From Bacteroides oleiciplenus YIT 12058 (GTDB taxonomy: Bacteria > Bacteroidota > Bacteroidia > Bacteroidales > Bacteroidaceae), in assembly GCF_000315485.1 (NCBI RefSeq), contig NZ_JH992943.1, forward strand, positions 267,594-331,593: 64,000 nucleotides of DNA, read 5' to 3'. Position numbers and translations under genes: made by a program. The notes beneath the pieces are model-generated. The model was not told where the DNA came from and did no database searches. It saw only the letters and a program-made list of their open reading frames with translations. Shown here piece by piece: positions 51,912-60,124 of this stretch. The stretch's first letter is position 1; each line of letters begins with the position of its first letter.

Positions 51912-54203
51912 ATGATACAACATTATTTTAAGATAGCATTCCGTAATATATGGAAGTACAAAACACAAAATATTATCAGTATCTTTGGTCTGGCGTTAGG
52001 CTTCACCTGCTTTGCCCTTGCCACCTTATGGATACATTATGAAATGACGTATGACGATTTCCATGAGGGGACGGATAGAATATATTGGGTTGGTCGAAAA
52101 GATATTATAGACATCAATAACATTGCTTCATACGGCCTGCCTTATGCAGTGCACAAGCAATTGAAACTGGATTTTCCAGAAATAGAATCATCATGTGTAT
52201 TATGGAATTATGAAAAAGTGCAAATAGACAGTACTCAAGTTCCGCATACCCTTGCACGTATCGACTCTTCCTTTATAAAAATGTTTAATGTCAGAATCCA
52301 AGAAGGAAGTAGTGTTGATTTTTTATATTCTCCAGATAAAGTTGCAATTACCGAAGAGGTAGCAATGAAACTTTATGGACATACATCCGTAATAGGAAAA
52401 AAGATTAATGAACGGCAAACTATTTGTGCAGTTGTTTCTGGATTTGGCAAACATACGAACTTTCCATATGACTTCCTCGGTAATCTTATACAAATGGATG
52501 ATCCAGCAAGGGAAAACTATACAACTCTTATCCGACTACGTAAAGGGAGCAATGTGGATGCATTCCAAAAAAAATTAGCGAAAACTAAAATAGAAATTGA
52601 AAACAACCGTGGTGGAACTTATACTAGCAGAAACTTCTGCATGATACCTATAACGGAATATCATTATAGAACTAAAGATATTCCTGTACAGATTCATTAT
52701 TTGAAATTATTTGCTGCCATAGGCGGACTCGTCATTTTTTGTTCACTGATTAATTATTTATTCTTATTCGCCTCCCGCCTGCATATACGTACAAGAGAAA
52801 TCAATCTTAGGAAGGTTTGCGGATCATCTATGAGTCATTTGTATCTGATGCTGACTATAGATTTTTTGCTTATCCTGCTATTTTCCGGTTTATTGGGCAT
52901 GTTTTTTATAGAACTTTTCTCTGAATCCTTTAAAAAGTATTCGTTGGTAGAAGGAAATATTTACACTGAAGCTTCGCTGTACTTTGTAATCATGAGCATT
53001 CTGGCTCTTTGTATGGTATCTCCTATTATTTTAAAGCATAAAAACACTATTAAAGGAAATCGACATTTATTCCGCAAATTCGCTCTTATACTTCAATTTA
53101 GCATCGGTATGCTTTTCATTTTTAGCATAACTGTGCTTATTAAACAGACTCATTTTCTACGAAATACAGATGTTGGTATCGAAAGAAAAGGTATTGCAAC
53201 CATAACTTGTTGGAATACATCAGAAGGAGAATTAGCACAAGTTAATCATGAAATAAAAAAAATGCCCTTTGTAAATGAAACTTTGCTTAATGCCTGTAGC
53301 CTCATACCTTATAAAGGAAGTGTTGCAGGGGTCTTCTCCTATTGGGATGATAAGAAAGAAGAAGATGCTCCTGTTGCATTTAGCATTATGTATCACACAC
53401 TGGGGCTGGTACGTTTTTATGGAATAAAACTAAAGGAAGGAGAGATGCTGAATGAGGATGATACGGATAGAATACTGATTAACGAAACAGCAGTTAAGAA
53501 ACTCGGAGTACAACATCCGTTAGGCATGAAGATAGGAATGTATACAGTTATTGGTGTCGTAAAAGACTTTCATAATACTGCTCCTACTGTACCTATACCT
53601 CCAATGATGTTTCTTCAGAATGTTCACTCCGGCGACACCAGAGGCCCTTGGTGTTGTGAAACTGACATTATAGTTAAATACAAAGTCGGTCAATGGAAAG
53701 AACTTAAACAAAATGTTGATTCCATTATGGAACTCCAATTACCGGGCAAACATTATATCCTGCGCGATGCAGAGAAAGAGTATGAAAAAGAGATACAATC
53801 GGAAAACTCGCTCATAAAGGTATTGGCCGTCATGTCTACGGTTTGTATTCTAATATCCGCTTTCGGTATATTTTCCTTTGTAACCCTCAGCTGCGAACAA
53901 CGTCGCAAAGAAATTGCCATTCGTAAGGTGAATGGAGCCACAATGAAAAATATACTTTACATGTTTGCAAAAGAATATTCGATTTTATTAGTCGTTGCCT
54001 CTGTTTTTGCCTTTCCTTTGGGATACGTATTGATGAAGCGTTGGTTAGAGGATTACGTAGAACAAACCAATATAAGCGCATGGATATATTGCGTGATATT
54101 CATTGGCACCGCATTTATTATAACTCTCTGCATAGGCTGGCGTGTATGGCTGACTGCACGGCAAAACCCGGCAGAAGTAATTAAGAGTGATAGAACTATA
54201 TAA
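51912..54203 (+). CDS. MacB/FtsX-type ABC transporter permease
   Basis: Product of 763 residues. N-terminal AFRNIWKYKTQNIISIFGLALGFTCFALATLW (membrane helix) leads to a periplasmic MacB_PCD domain (about 45-270). A first FtsX membrane block (about 275-400), a second helix and periplasmic domain, and a final FtsX block (about 630-755) follow, the last with LSCEQRRKEIAIRKVNGATMKNILYMFAKEY, the coupling-helix motif. Such proteins export lipids or peptides or act as mechanotransmitters. No ATPase subunit is encoded in the window. The gene stands alone between arabinan genes, with its own candidate sigma-54 promoter, so it is probably unrelated to arabinan uptake. Confidence 0.88.
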   Translation: MIQHYFKIAFRNIWKYKTQNIISIFGLALGFTCFALATLWIHYEMTYDDFHEGTDRIYWVGRKDIIDINNIASYGLPYAVHKQLKLDFPEIESSCVLWNYEKVQIDSTQVPHTLARIDSSFIKMFNVRIQEGSSVDFLYSPDKVAITEEVAMKLYGHTSVIGKKINERQTICAVVSGFGKHTNFPYDFLGNLIQMDDPARENYTTLIRLRKGSNVDAFQKKLAKTKIEIENNRGGTYTSRNFCMIPITEYHYRTKDIPVQIHYLKLFAAIGGLVIFCSLINYLFLFASRLHIRTREINLRKVCGSSMSHLYLMLTIDFLLILLFSGLLGMFFIELFSESFKKYSLVEGNIYTEASLYFVIMSILALCMVSPIILKHKNTIKGNRHLFRKFALILQFSIGMLFIFSITVLIKQTHFLRNTDVGIERKGIATITCWNTSEGELAQVNHEIKKMPFVNETLLNACSLIPYKGSVAGVFSYWDDKKEEDAPVAFSIMYHTLGLVRFYGIKLKEGEMLNEDDTDRILINETAVKKLGVQHPLGMKIGMYTVIGVVKDFHNTAPTVPIPPMMFLQNVHSGDTRGPWCCETDIIVKYKVGQWKELKQNVDSIMELQLPGKHYILRDAEKEYEKEIQSENSLIKVLAVMSTVCILISAFGIFSFVTLSCEQRRKEIAIRKVNGATMKNILYMFAKEYSILLVVASVFAFPLGYVLMKRWLEDYVEQTNISAWIYCVIFIGTAFIITLCIGWRVWLTARQNPAEVIKSDRTI

Positions 54204-54377
54204 CCAGCATAACCTTTCGCCCAAATATAGCGCAGCCCCTTGTCAGCTCATCTTTTAATGAAAAATCGCTCATATCGCATTGTATTAAATGAAATGAGAA
54301 ATAAGACTATATATTAATAGCATAAAGATTATGATAAATAAACCTTGCCAAAGTCTTATCTTTGCTGTCTTTCTCTT

Positions 54378-54861
54378 TCATACTTTACATACGAAATAAT
54401 TCCCCATACTCATCACCTGAACTTTTTCATCAACGCATATACGACACATACGAATCTTGTAATCGCCATCTGACACAGGTTCCAAAATCCTATCATATTC
54501 CCAAAGAGATAACTTACCTTTAGCCGATATTGGTTCAGGGAATAAGATAGGATTAGCCAATACCCCATTATACACACCTTTATCCGCCCAAACAGATGCA
54601 TGGTTCTGTACACAGTCTACAATCTCCACACTACCGATGATGGAACCAAAAGGCAAATCGTCAAAGTCAGTGCTATAAAGTACGGAGTGAGCCTGATTGA
54701 GTATTGTTTAAAATCCATCCTCTACGCTTGTCTGCTCCGGCATGAATTAGCACCCTCCGCCCAATATACTTATTAGAACACGCCCATGTCCGGTTCTCAA
54801 TATTTTTGATACCGTGAACTGTCTAAGAAGCCCACGGTTGTTTTATTGTTATTGCTTTCAT
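54378..54861 (-). pseudogene. Broken ASCH-domain protein gene
   Basis: From ATG 54861 the minus strand reads MKAITIKQPWAS, then a TAG stop (54825-54823). It continues in frame as TVHGIKNIENRTWACSNKY and RVLIHAGADKRRGWILN, then shifts frame near 54680-54700 and goes on as YSTDFDDLPFGSIIGSVE and LANPILFPEPISAKGK to a stop at 54378. The pieces in order form one ASCH-domain protein of about 160 residues (PUA-like fold, often nucleic-acid associated). One nonsense codon and one frameshift make it a recent pseudogene. Both lesions are directly visible. Confidence 0.85.
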
Positions 54862-55009
54862 TTCTGCACAGATTTGAGTTAAATGATGATTCACTGAGTA
54901 TCTTCATTTCTTATCAGTTTTGAATTAATTCCGCCCTAACAAAGTATCTTAATAGATCTCATATAAGTCAATGATCAGAATAATTGTAGTTTCTACACTT
55001 ATATGCTCA

Positions 55010-55041
55010 TTTGTCCACCTCTAATATTCGTTTGTCCACCT
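55010..55041 (+). promoter_or_regulatory. Putative arabinan HTCS operator, site B
   Basis: Two direct repeats tttgtccacct (55010-55020 and 55031-55041), 21 bp start to start, separated by ctaatattcg. The same element as site A, in the same orientation relative to the transcribed gene, 19 bp before a perfect -7 box. Confidence 0.8.
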
Positions 55042-55060
55042 CTAAAAGCATGTATGAGCG

Positions 55061-55068
55061 TACTTTTG
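55061..55068 (+). promoter_or_regulatory. -7 element of the arabinan binding/transport operon
   Basis: Reads TACTTTTG, a perfect TAnnTTTG match. The transcript should start near 55075, giving a leader of about 58 nt. The downstream operator repeat occupies the -33 region, as expected for direct activator contact with RNA polymerase. Confidence 0.75.
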
Positions 55069-55132
55069 CATCACTACTCTACATCTCAGGTAAAGTAGAA
55101 TAACTAATTGTTAAACCAATAATATCTGTATT

Positions 55133-56980
55133 ATGAAGACAAGAAAGTGGCCGACACTCATGCTGACGGCATTTACAGTCCTTTCATTTTGGGCCTGCGA
55201 GGATTGGGGGCAAATGGATCCTCCGGCAGGAAATCAGAAGACTCCCAAATTAGAGCAAGTTGTAAAGATTACTTTTGAGGATAAAGAATTCGATCCTCAA
55301 AGCCTCAACTATTATGCCTACGAAGGCGGAGACATAGCTGAGATTGAAGACGACGATGTACATGGCAAAGTACTTCACCTACCTGACGGTTATGCCCGTA
55401 TGTTCAATCCACTGAACAGAGTCGAAGTACAGAATGGCGTATCACTGACGTTCTGGGTGAAGCAGGCACTCCGCATCGACGAAGAAACGGAAGAAGAATT
55501 GGAGTCGGACTTAACAGGTGCCCTCTTCTCTTTCCAAAACAGCAACGGCACACAGCGCATGTTCCTCACCGCCAACGGCTGGCTGAAGTATGAAGGTGTG
55601 GACGGCGAATACGAGGTCAACAACCCCGAAACAAACAAAGTATCTCAAAATCCATTACTGCTACCCGCCGGAGAATGGCACTATATGGCCATTACCGTCC
55701 GCAATGACGGCTACAGCATCTATGTGGACGGCAAACAGCGTATCGACAAGACCGTACAGAAATCAGATTTTGACTTCGGAAAGATTGTACAGTTCATGGC
55801 TGGTACACCTTATGTATATATAGGTAATGGTTCAGACTCTCCTACACAAGAGATGTGGATAGACGATATCGCAATTTACCGCAATCAAATTACCGACAGC
55901 CAATGCCAGGTGCCGAACATAGACGGCGAAGGTGCATTCGAATATCTTGTTGGCGACCCCATTATCACTGTAGGTGCAGAAGACAACTCAGCAGCTTGGT
56001 GGACAGCATTCTCCAATTATTTCAGAATGCCCGTCAACGGCAGCATGAAGTTCGAGTTCACCAACCACACCAGCGGCGCTAAAAACTGGAACAACTGGTG
56101 TTTTGCCCTCTGTACCGATGACGAACGAGGCGGAAGTGACTATGCCGAATACTTCGTTATCCGTTCCGACCTTTACGGATGGGGTGACAGTTATGCCTCG
56201 GGCACATGGACCAGCGAGGGCTATGATAACTTGGATACTTTCCGTGCCGACATGGAAGGTGCAAAAGTGACTGTGACCGTCCAACGCAACGGAGCAACGG
56301 TAGCTGTAGAGGCAGTGGCCAAAGCCATCAACGGCAACGTGTACAAAGAAGCTTTCACCACCACTTGCGGTGACGGCACACAAGTAGTCCGAGCCTTCTT
56401 TATAATGGATGGTTCACATATCGTATTCGACGCTGAAAAAACCACAGCATTGACCACAGTACCAGTGGCAAAGACTACTATCGGTGCTGAAGACTGTTCG
56501 GCTGCTTGGTGGACAGAATTTTCAGACTATTTCCAAATCCCCGTCGGACAGAATCTGCATCTTGAATTCGAGAATCACACCAGTGGCGTTGGCAACTGGA
56601 ACAACTGGAATCTCTGCCTCTGCACCGATGCCGAACGGGGTGGAAGTGACTATGCCGAATACTTCGTCATCCGTTCCGACCTTTACGGATGGGGTGACAG
56701 CTATGCCTCGGGCACATGGACCAGCGAGGGATACGGTGACTGGGACACTTTCCGTGCCGACATGGAAGGCGCCAAAGTCGTTATCGACATCCTGCGTAGC
56801 GGCGCTACGGTGACAACCACTGCAGTAGCTACCGGCAAGAATGGCAACGTGTATAAAGAAACCTTTGTGACAGACTGCGGTGACGGAAGCCAGACGATAC
56901 GGGCATTCCTTATTGTAGATGGAGCTCATCTTAAGATGGATAATTCAAATTGTTATCTGTACACTCCGTTATTCAAGTAA
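55133..56980 (+). CDS. Surface glycan-binding lipoprotein with LamG and duplicated domains
   Basis: Product of 615 residues with a lipoprotein signal (VLSFWACEDWG). Residues about 45-270 form a concanavalin/LamG-type domain (VKITFEDKEFD, GVSLTFWVKQAL, GEWHYMAITVRNDGYSIYVDGKQ, EMWIDDIAIYRN). Two copies of a module of about 160 residues follow (281-440 and 451-612), each starting with GAED-SAAWWT-FS and containing TSGxxNWNNW, GGSDYAEYFVIRSDLYGWGDS and SGTWTSEG. The tryptophan-rich modules probably bind arabinan at the cell surface. It is the first gene of the operon with SusC and SusD, in the position of the accessory binding protein of arabinan PULs. There is no catalytic motif. Confidence 0.85.
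   Translation: MKTRKWPTLMLTAFTVLSFWACEDWGQMDPPAGNQKTPKLEQVVKITFEDKEFDPQSLNYYAYEGGDIAEIEDDDVHGKVLHLPDGYARMFNPLNRVEVQNGVSLTFWVKQALRIDEETEEELESDLTGALFSFQNSNGTQRMFLTANGWLKYEGVDGEYEVNNPETNKVSQNPLLLPAGEWHYMAITVRNDGYSIYVDGKQRIDKTVQKSDFDFGKIVQFMAGTPYVYIGNGSDSPTQEMWIDDIAIYRNQITDSQCQVPNIDGEGAFEYLVGDPIITVGAEDNSAAWWTAFSNYFRMPVNGSMKFEFTNHTSGAKNWNNWCFALCTDDERGGSDYAEYFVIRSDLYGWGDSYASGTWTSEGYDNLDTFRADMEGAKVTVTVQRNGATVAVEAVAKAINGNVYKEAFTTTCGDGTQVVRAFFIMDGSHIVFDAEKTTALTTVPVAKTTIGAEDCSAAWWTEFSDYFQIPVGQNLHLEFENHTSGVGNWNNWNLCLCTDAERGGSDYAEYFVIRSDLYGWGDSYASGTWTSEGYGDWDTFRADMEGAKVVIDILRSGATVTTTAVATGKNGNVYKETFVTDCGDGSQTIRAFLIVDGAHLKMDNSNCYLYTPLFK
56132..56220 (+). repeat. Near-identical internal duplication, copy 1
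   Basis: This 89-bp coding segment matches 56642-56730 with only two differences, both silent third-position changes, while the flanking parts of the two modules have diverged clearly. The offset is 510 bp. Confidence 0.85.
56642..56730 (+). repeat. Near-identical internal duplication, copy 2
   Basis: Second copy of the 89-bp segment, encoding GSDYAEYFVIRSDLYGWGD and the following SYASGTWTSEG. Confidence 0.85.
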
Positions 56981-57005
56981 TAACTTCTATAAACAAAAAT
57001 ATATT

Positions 57006-60000
57006 ATGGACAACAAAACAATCACAATATCAGCAGCCCCGCGCTTGGCGGGTATGCTGCTGGCATTAGCCTTCCTGCTGACCGGACAAATGCTCTTTGC
57101 ACAATCCAAGCAAGTGACAGGTGTAGTGAAAGATGTCACCGGTGAAACTGTTATCGGCGCCAGTGTAGTAGAAAAAGGAACTTCTAATGGTACAATTACA
57201 GATTTTGACGGTAACTTTAAACTGACAGTAAGCGACAAAGCCGTGTTGCAAATTTCATTCGTAGGCTATACTACGCAAGAACTTCCTGTAGCAGGCAAAA
57301 CCTCTTTCAACATCACTCTTAAAGAAGACTCTGAAATGCTGGACGAAGTCGTAGTAGTAGGTTATGGCGCACAGAAAAAAGAAAGCGTGGTAGGTGCCAT
57401 CTCACAGGTATCTTCTAAAGAGTTGCTCCAATCTCCTGCCGCCAACGTATCCCAAGCCATTGCTGGTAAGATTTCAGGTGTTATCACCTCACAGACTTCC
57501 GGTGCCCCCGGTTCGGATGATACACAAATCTATATCCGTGGTCGCGCCACATTTGCCGGTGATGCCCAACCACTTGTCTTGGTAGATGGCGTAGAGCGTG
57601 AATTCTCGCAGATTGCCCCAGACGATATTGAAACAATCTCAGTATTGAAAGATGCTTCGGCAACGGCTGTTTATGGTGTTCGCGGTGCAAACGGTGTTAT
57701 GTTGATTACTACCAAACGTGGTAGAGAGCAAAAACCGGAAGTTAGTCTGACCGCCAACTGGCAGATACAAAGCCCGACGCGTACAGATACTTACCTGAAT
57801 TCTTATCAATCAGTCAGCTTGCTGGAAGAAGCCCTTGCCAATGATGGACTTCCTTCACAGTATTCTGCCAGCGATCTAGAAATGTATCGCAAATCAAGTG
57901 CCGGTGAATTGAGCGGTTTGGATGCAATGTTATATCCCAATGTAAACTGGTATGATGAAGTATTGAAAAGTTCTTCTCCTGCACAACGCTATAATGTCAG
58001 CGTGCGTGGCGGTACAAAGCGTATGCGCTACTACGCTTCCGGCGAATTATACGACCAGAAAGGTTTGATTAAGAACCTGAGCAACGACAAGTATGGTAAT
58101 TCTTCAAGCCCCAGCTTCCGCCGTTATGCATTCCGTGCTAATATGGACCTGTTCCTGACGAAAGACTTGACTTTCTCCGTCAACTTTGGTACTCGTTTCG
58201 AAGAACGTAAAGGTTCCAATACTACTGAAAGAGCAGATTACAGCCAGATTTTTTATGAAATGAATCATACTCCCGGATGGCTCTTCCCCGTATCTACAGT
58301 GGTACAAAACGGTGAAAAGCAGGAAACCATCTATGGTGGTAGCTCACAGTACCAGAATAATATCGTAGCATCCTTGACCAAAGGCGGATATTACAAAGCC
58401 ACGAATACCATCAACGAAACCAACTTCATCCTTGATTATAAGATGGATTGGCTGACCGAAGGATTGAGCGTAAAAGGTATGGCTTCATTCGACTACGACT
58501 CTTATGACAAAACCCTATACGGGGCTAGTTTTGCCACTTATGAATTGAACAACCGTGATGATTTCGGAAATATCGATGCCTACAACCGTTTCAACACCGA
58601 CGGTGAAATGGCAGGCAGCAAAGATTCTTATACCATCTACAAACTCTATATGGAAGCTCAAATCAACTATGCCCGCAAGTTCGGCAGGCACGATGTTACA
58701 GCCATGGTACTTTATAACCAGAACGACTATCGTTACAGAGCTGATTTGGCAAAACGTTACCAAGGTTTGGTAGGTCGCGCCACTTATGGTTATGACGATC
58801 GTTACTTAGCCGAAATCAACTTCGGTTACAATGGTTCGGAGAACTTCATGAAAGGTAAACGTTTCGGTTTCTTCCCCGCCTTCTCTGTAGGTTGGCGCAT
58901 CAGCAACGAATCTTTCATGGAAAGCACCAAAGATTGGTTAAACAACCTGAAGATTCGTGCTTCTTACGGAGAAGTGGGTAATGATGTATATAAGGTGAAC
59001 GGTGTGGACCAACGCTTCCTCTATGAAGAGAAATGGAGCCAGATCAGCAACGACTATATATTCGGTACCAGCGGCCAGTCAGGAATCTACGAAACACAGT
59101 ATCCCAACTACGCTGTAACTTGGGAGCGCGCCCGTAAGTATAACTTCGGTCTGGAATTCGGATTGTGGAACGGACTGTTGAATGGTAACATCGACCTTTT
59201 CCACGAAACGCGTAACGACATCCTGACCAACTACCTGACACGTCCGGAGTGGGTAGGTGTAACGATGGCAGCCGGCAATTTGGGTAAAACTGTAAACAGT
59301 GGTTTTGAAATCGAGTTGAAACATAACAACCGTATCGGCAAAGATTTCTCATACAATGTTGGCCTGACATTCTCTCATGCCAAGAATGAAATTAAGAACA
59401 TGGATGAACCGGCACTGAAAACAGATTACCGCAAACGCGAAGGTCATCCTATTGGTCAATATTACGGACTGGTATGCGACGGTTTCGTAACTGCTGCCGA
59501 CCTAGCCGATCCTAATTTTCCGACATCTACCTTTGGCAATGTACAGGTAGGTGACTTAAAATACCGCGATATGAACAAGGATGGTTTTATTGACGAACGG
59601 GACGAAACATTCATTGGTTATAGCGATGTACCTGAAAACACATATGCACTCACCTTGGGATGCAACTACAAAGGCATCGGGTTCAGTGTAATGTTCCAGG
59701 GTGTAGACCACGTGAGCCGTTATTATGACGCAGAAGCTATGTACGCTTTCGTCAGCGGTGGTAAAGTGAAAGAGCATCATATGGATCGTTGGAATCCCGC
59801 TAAATCGGAATCCGAGAATCTGGTAAGTGCCAAATACCCATTGCTGCACTACGATAGTTACGGTGACCATAATCAGCGTCAGAATTCCTTCTTCCTGAAA
59901 AATGGTGCTTTCATGCGTCTAAAGAATATCGAACTGAGCTATACGTTGCCCACCGAATGGGTGAAAAAAGTGGGTATGAGCGACTGCCGCCTTTACGTAA

Positions 60001-60119
60001 ACGGTAATAACCTCATCACTTGGGATCATCTGGATGACCTGTGTGACCCGGAAAGCAACGGCTCCAACCGCTATCCGATTATGAAGACTGTGAACTTTGG
60101 TGTAAACATTAAATTCTGA
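57006..60119 (+). CDS. SusC-like TonB-dependent transporter (arabinan, pair 1)
   Basis: ATG 57006 (MDNKTITISAAPRLAG) gives 1037 residues; the frame stays open upstream but would overlap the binding-protein gene. The signal peptide (LLALAFLLTGQMLFAQ) is followed by a carboxypeptidase-regulatory-like domain (KQVTGVVKDVTGETVIGASVVEKG), TonB box MLDEVVVVGYGAQKK, a plug (PLVLVDGVEREFSQIAPDD, ISVLKDASATAVYGVRGANGVMLITTKRG) and a barrel ending TVNFGVNIKF. It imports arabino-oligosaccharides across the outer membrane together with the SusD that starts 5 bp later. Confidence 0.95.
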   Translation: MDNKTITISAAPRLAGMLLALAFLLTGQMLFAQSKQVTGVVKDVTGETVIGASVVEKGTSNGTITDFDGNFKLTVSDKAVLQISFVGYTTQELPVAGKTSFNITLKEDSEMLDEVVVVGYGAQKKESVVGAISQVSSKELLQSPAANVSQAIAGKISGVITSQTSGAPGSDDTQIYIRGRATFAGDAQPLVLVDGVEREFSQIAPDDIETISVLKDASATAVYGVRGANGVMLITTKRGREQKPEVSLTANWQIQSPTRTDTYLNSYQSVSLLEEALANDGLPSQYSASDLEMYRKSSAGELSGLDAMLYPNVNWYDEVLKSSSPAQRYNVSVRGGTKRMRYYASGELYDQKGLIKNLSNDKYGNSSSPSFRRYAFRANMDLFLTKDLTFSVNFGTRFEERKGSNTTERADYSQIFYEMNHTPGWLFPVSTVVQNGEKQETIYGGSSQYQNNIVASLTKGGYYKATNTINETNFILDYKMDWLTEGLSVKGMASFDYDSYDKTLYGASFATYELNNRDDFGNIDAYNRFNTDGEMAGSKDSYTIYKLYMEAQINYARKFGRHDVTAMVLYNQNDYRYRADLAKRYQGLVGRATYGYDDRYLAEINFGYNGSENFMKGKRFGFFPAFSVGWRISNESFMESTKDWLNNLKIRASYGEVGNDVYKVNGVDQRFLYEEKWSQISNDYIFGTSGQSGIYETQYPNYAVTWERARKYNFGLEFGLWNGLLNGNIDLFHETRNDILTNYLTRPEWVGVTMAAGNLGKTVNSGFEIELKHNNRIGKDFSYNVGLTFSHAKNEIKNMDEPALKTDYRKREGHPIGQYYGLVCDGFVTAADLADPNFPTSTFGNVQVGDLKYRDMNKDGFIDERDETFIGYSDVPENTYALTLGCNYKGIGFSVMFQGVDHVSRYYDAEAMYAFVSGGKVKEHHMDRWNPAKSESENLVSAKYPLLHYDSYGDHNQRQNSFFLKNGAFMRLKNIELSYTLPTEWVKKVGMSDCRLYVNGNNLITWDHLDDLCDPESNGSNRYPIMKTVNFGVNIKF

Positions 60120-60124
60120 TAAAA

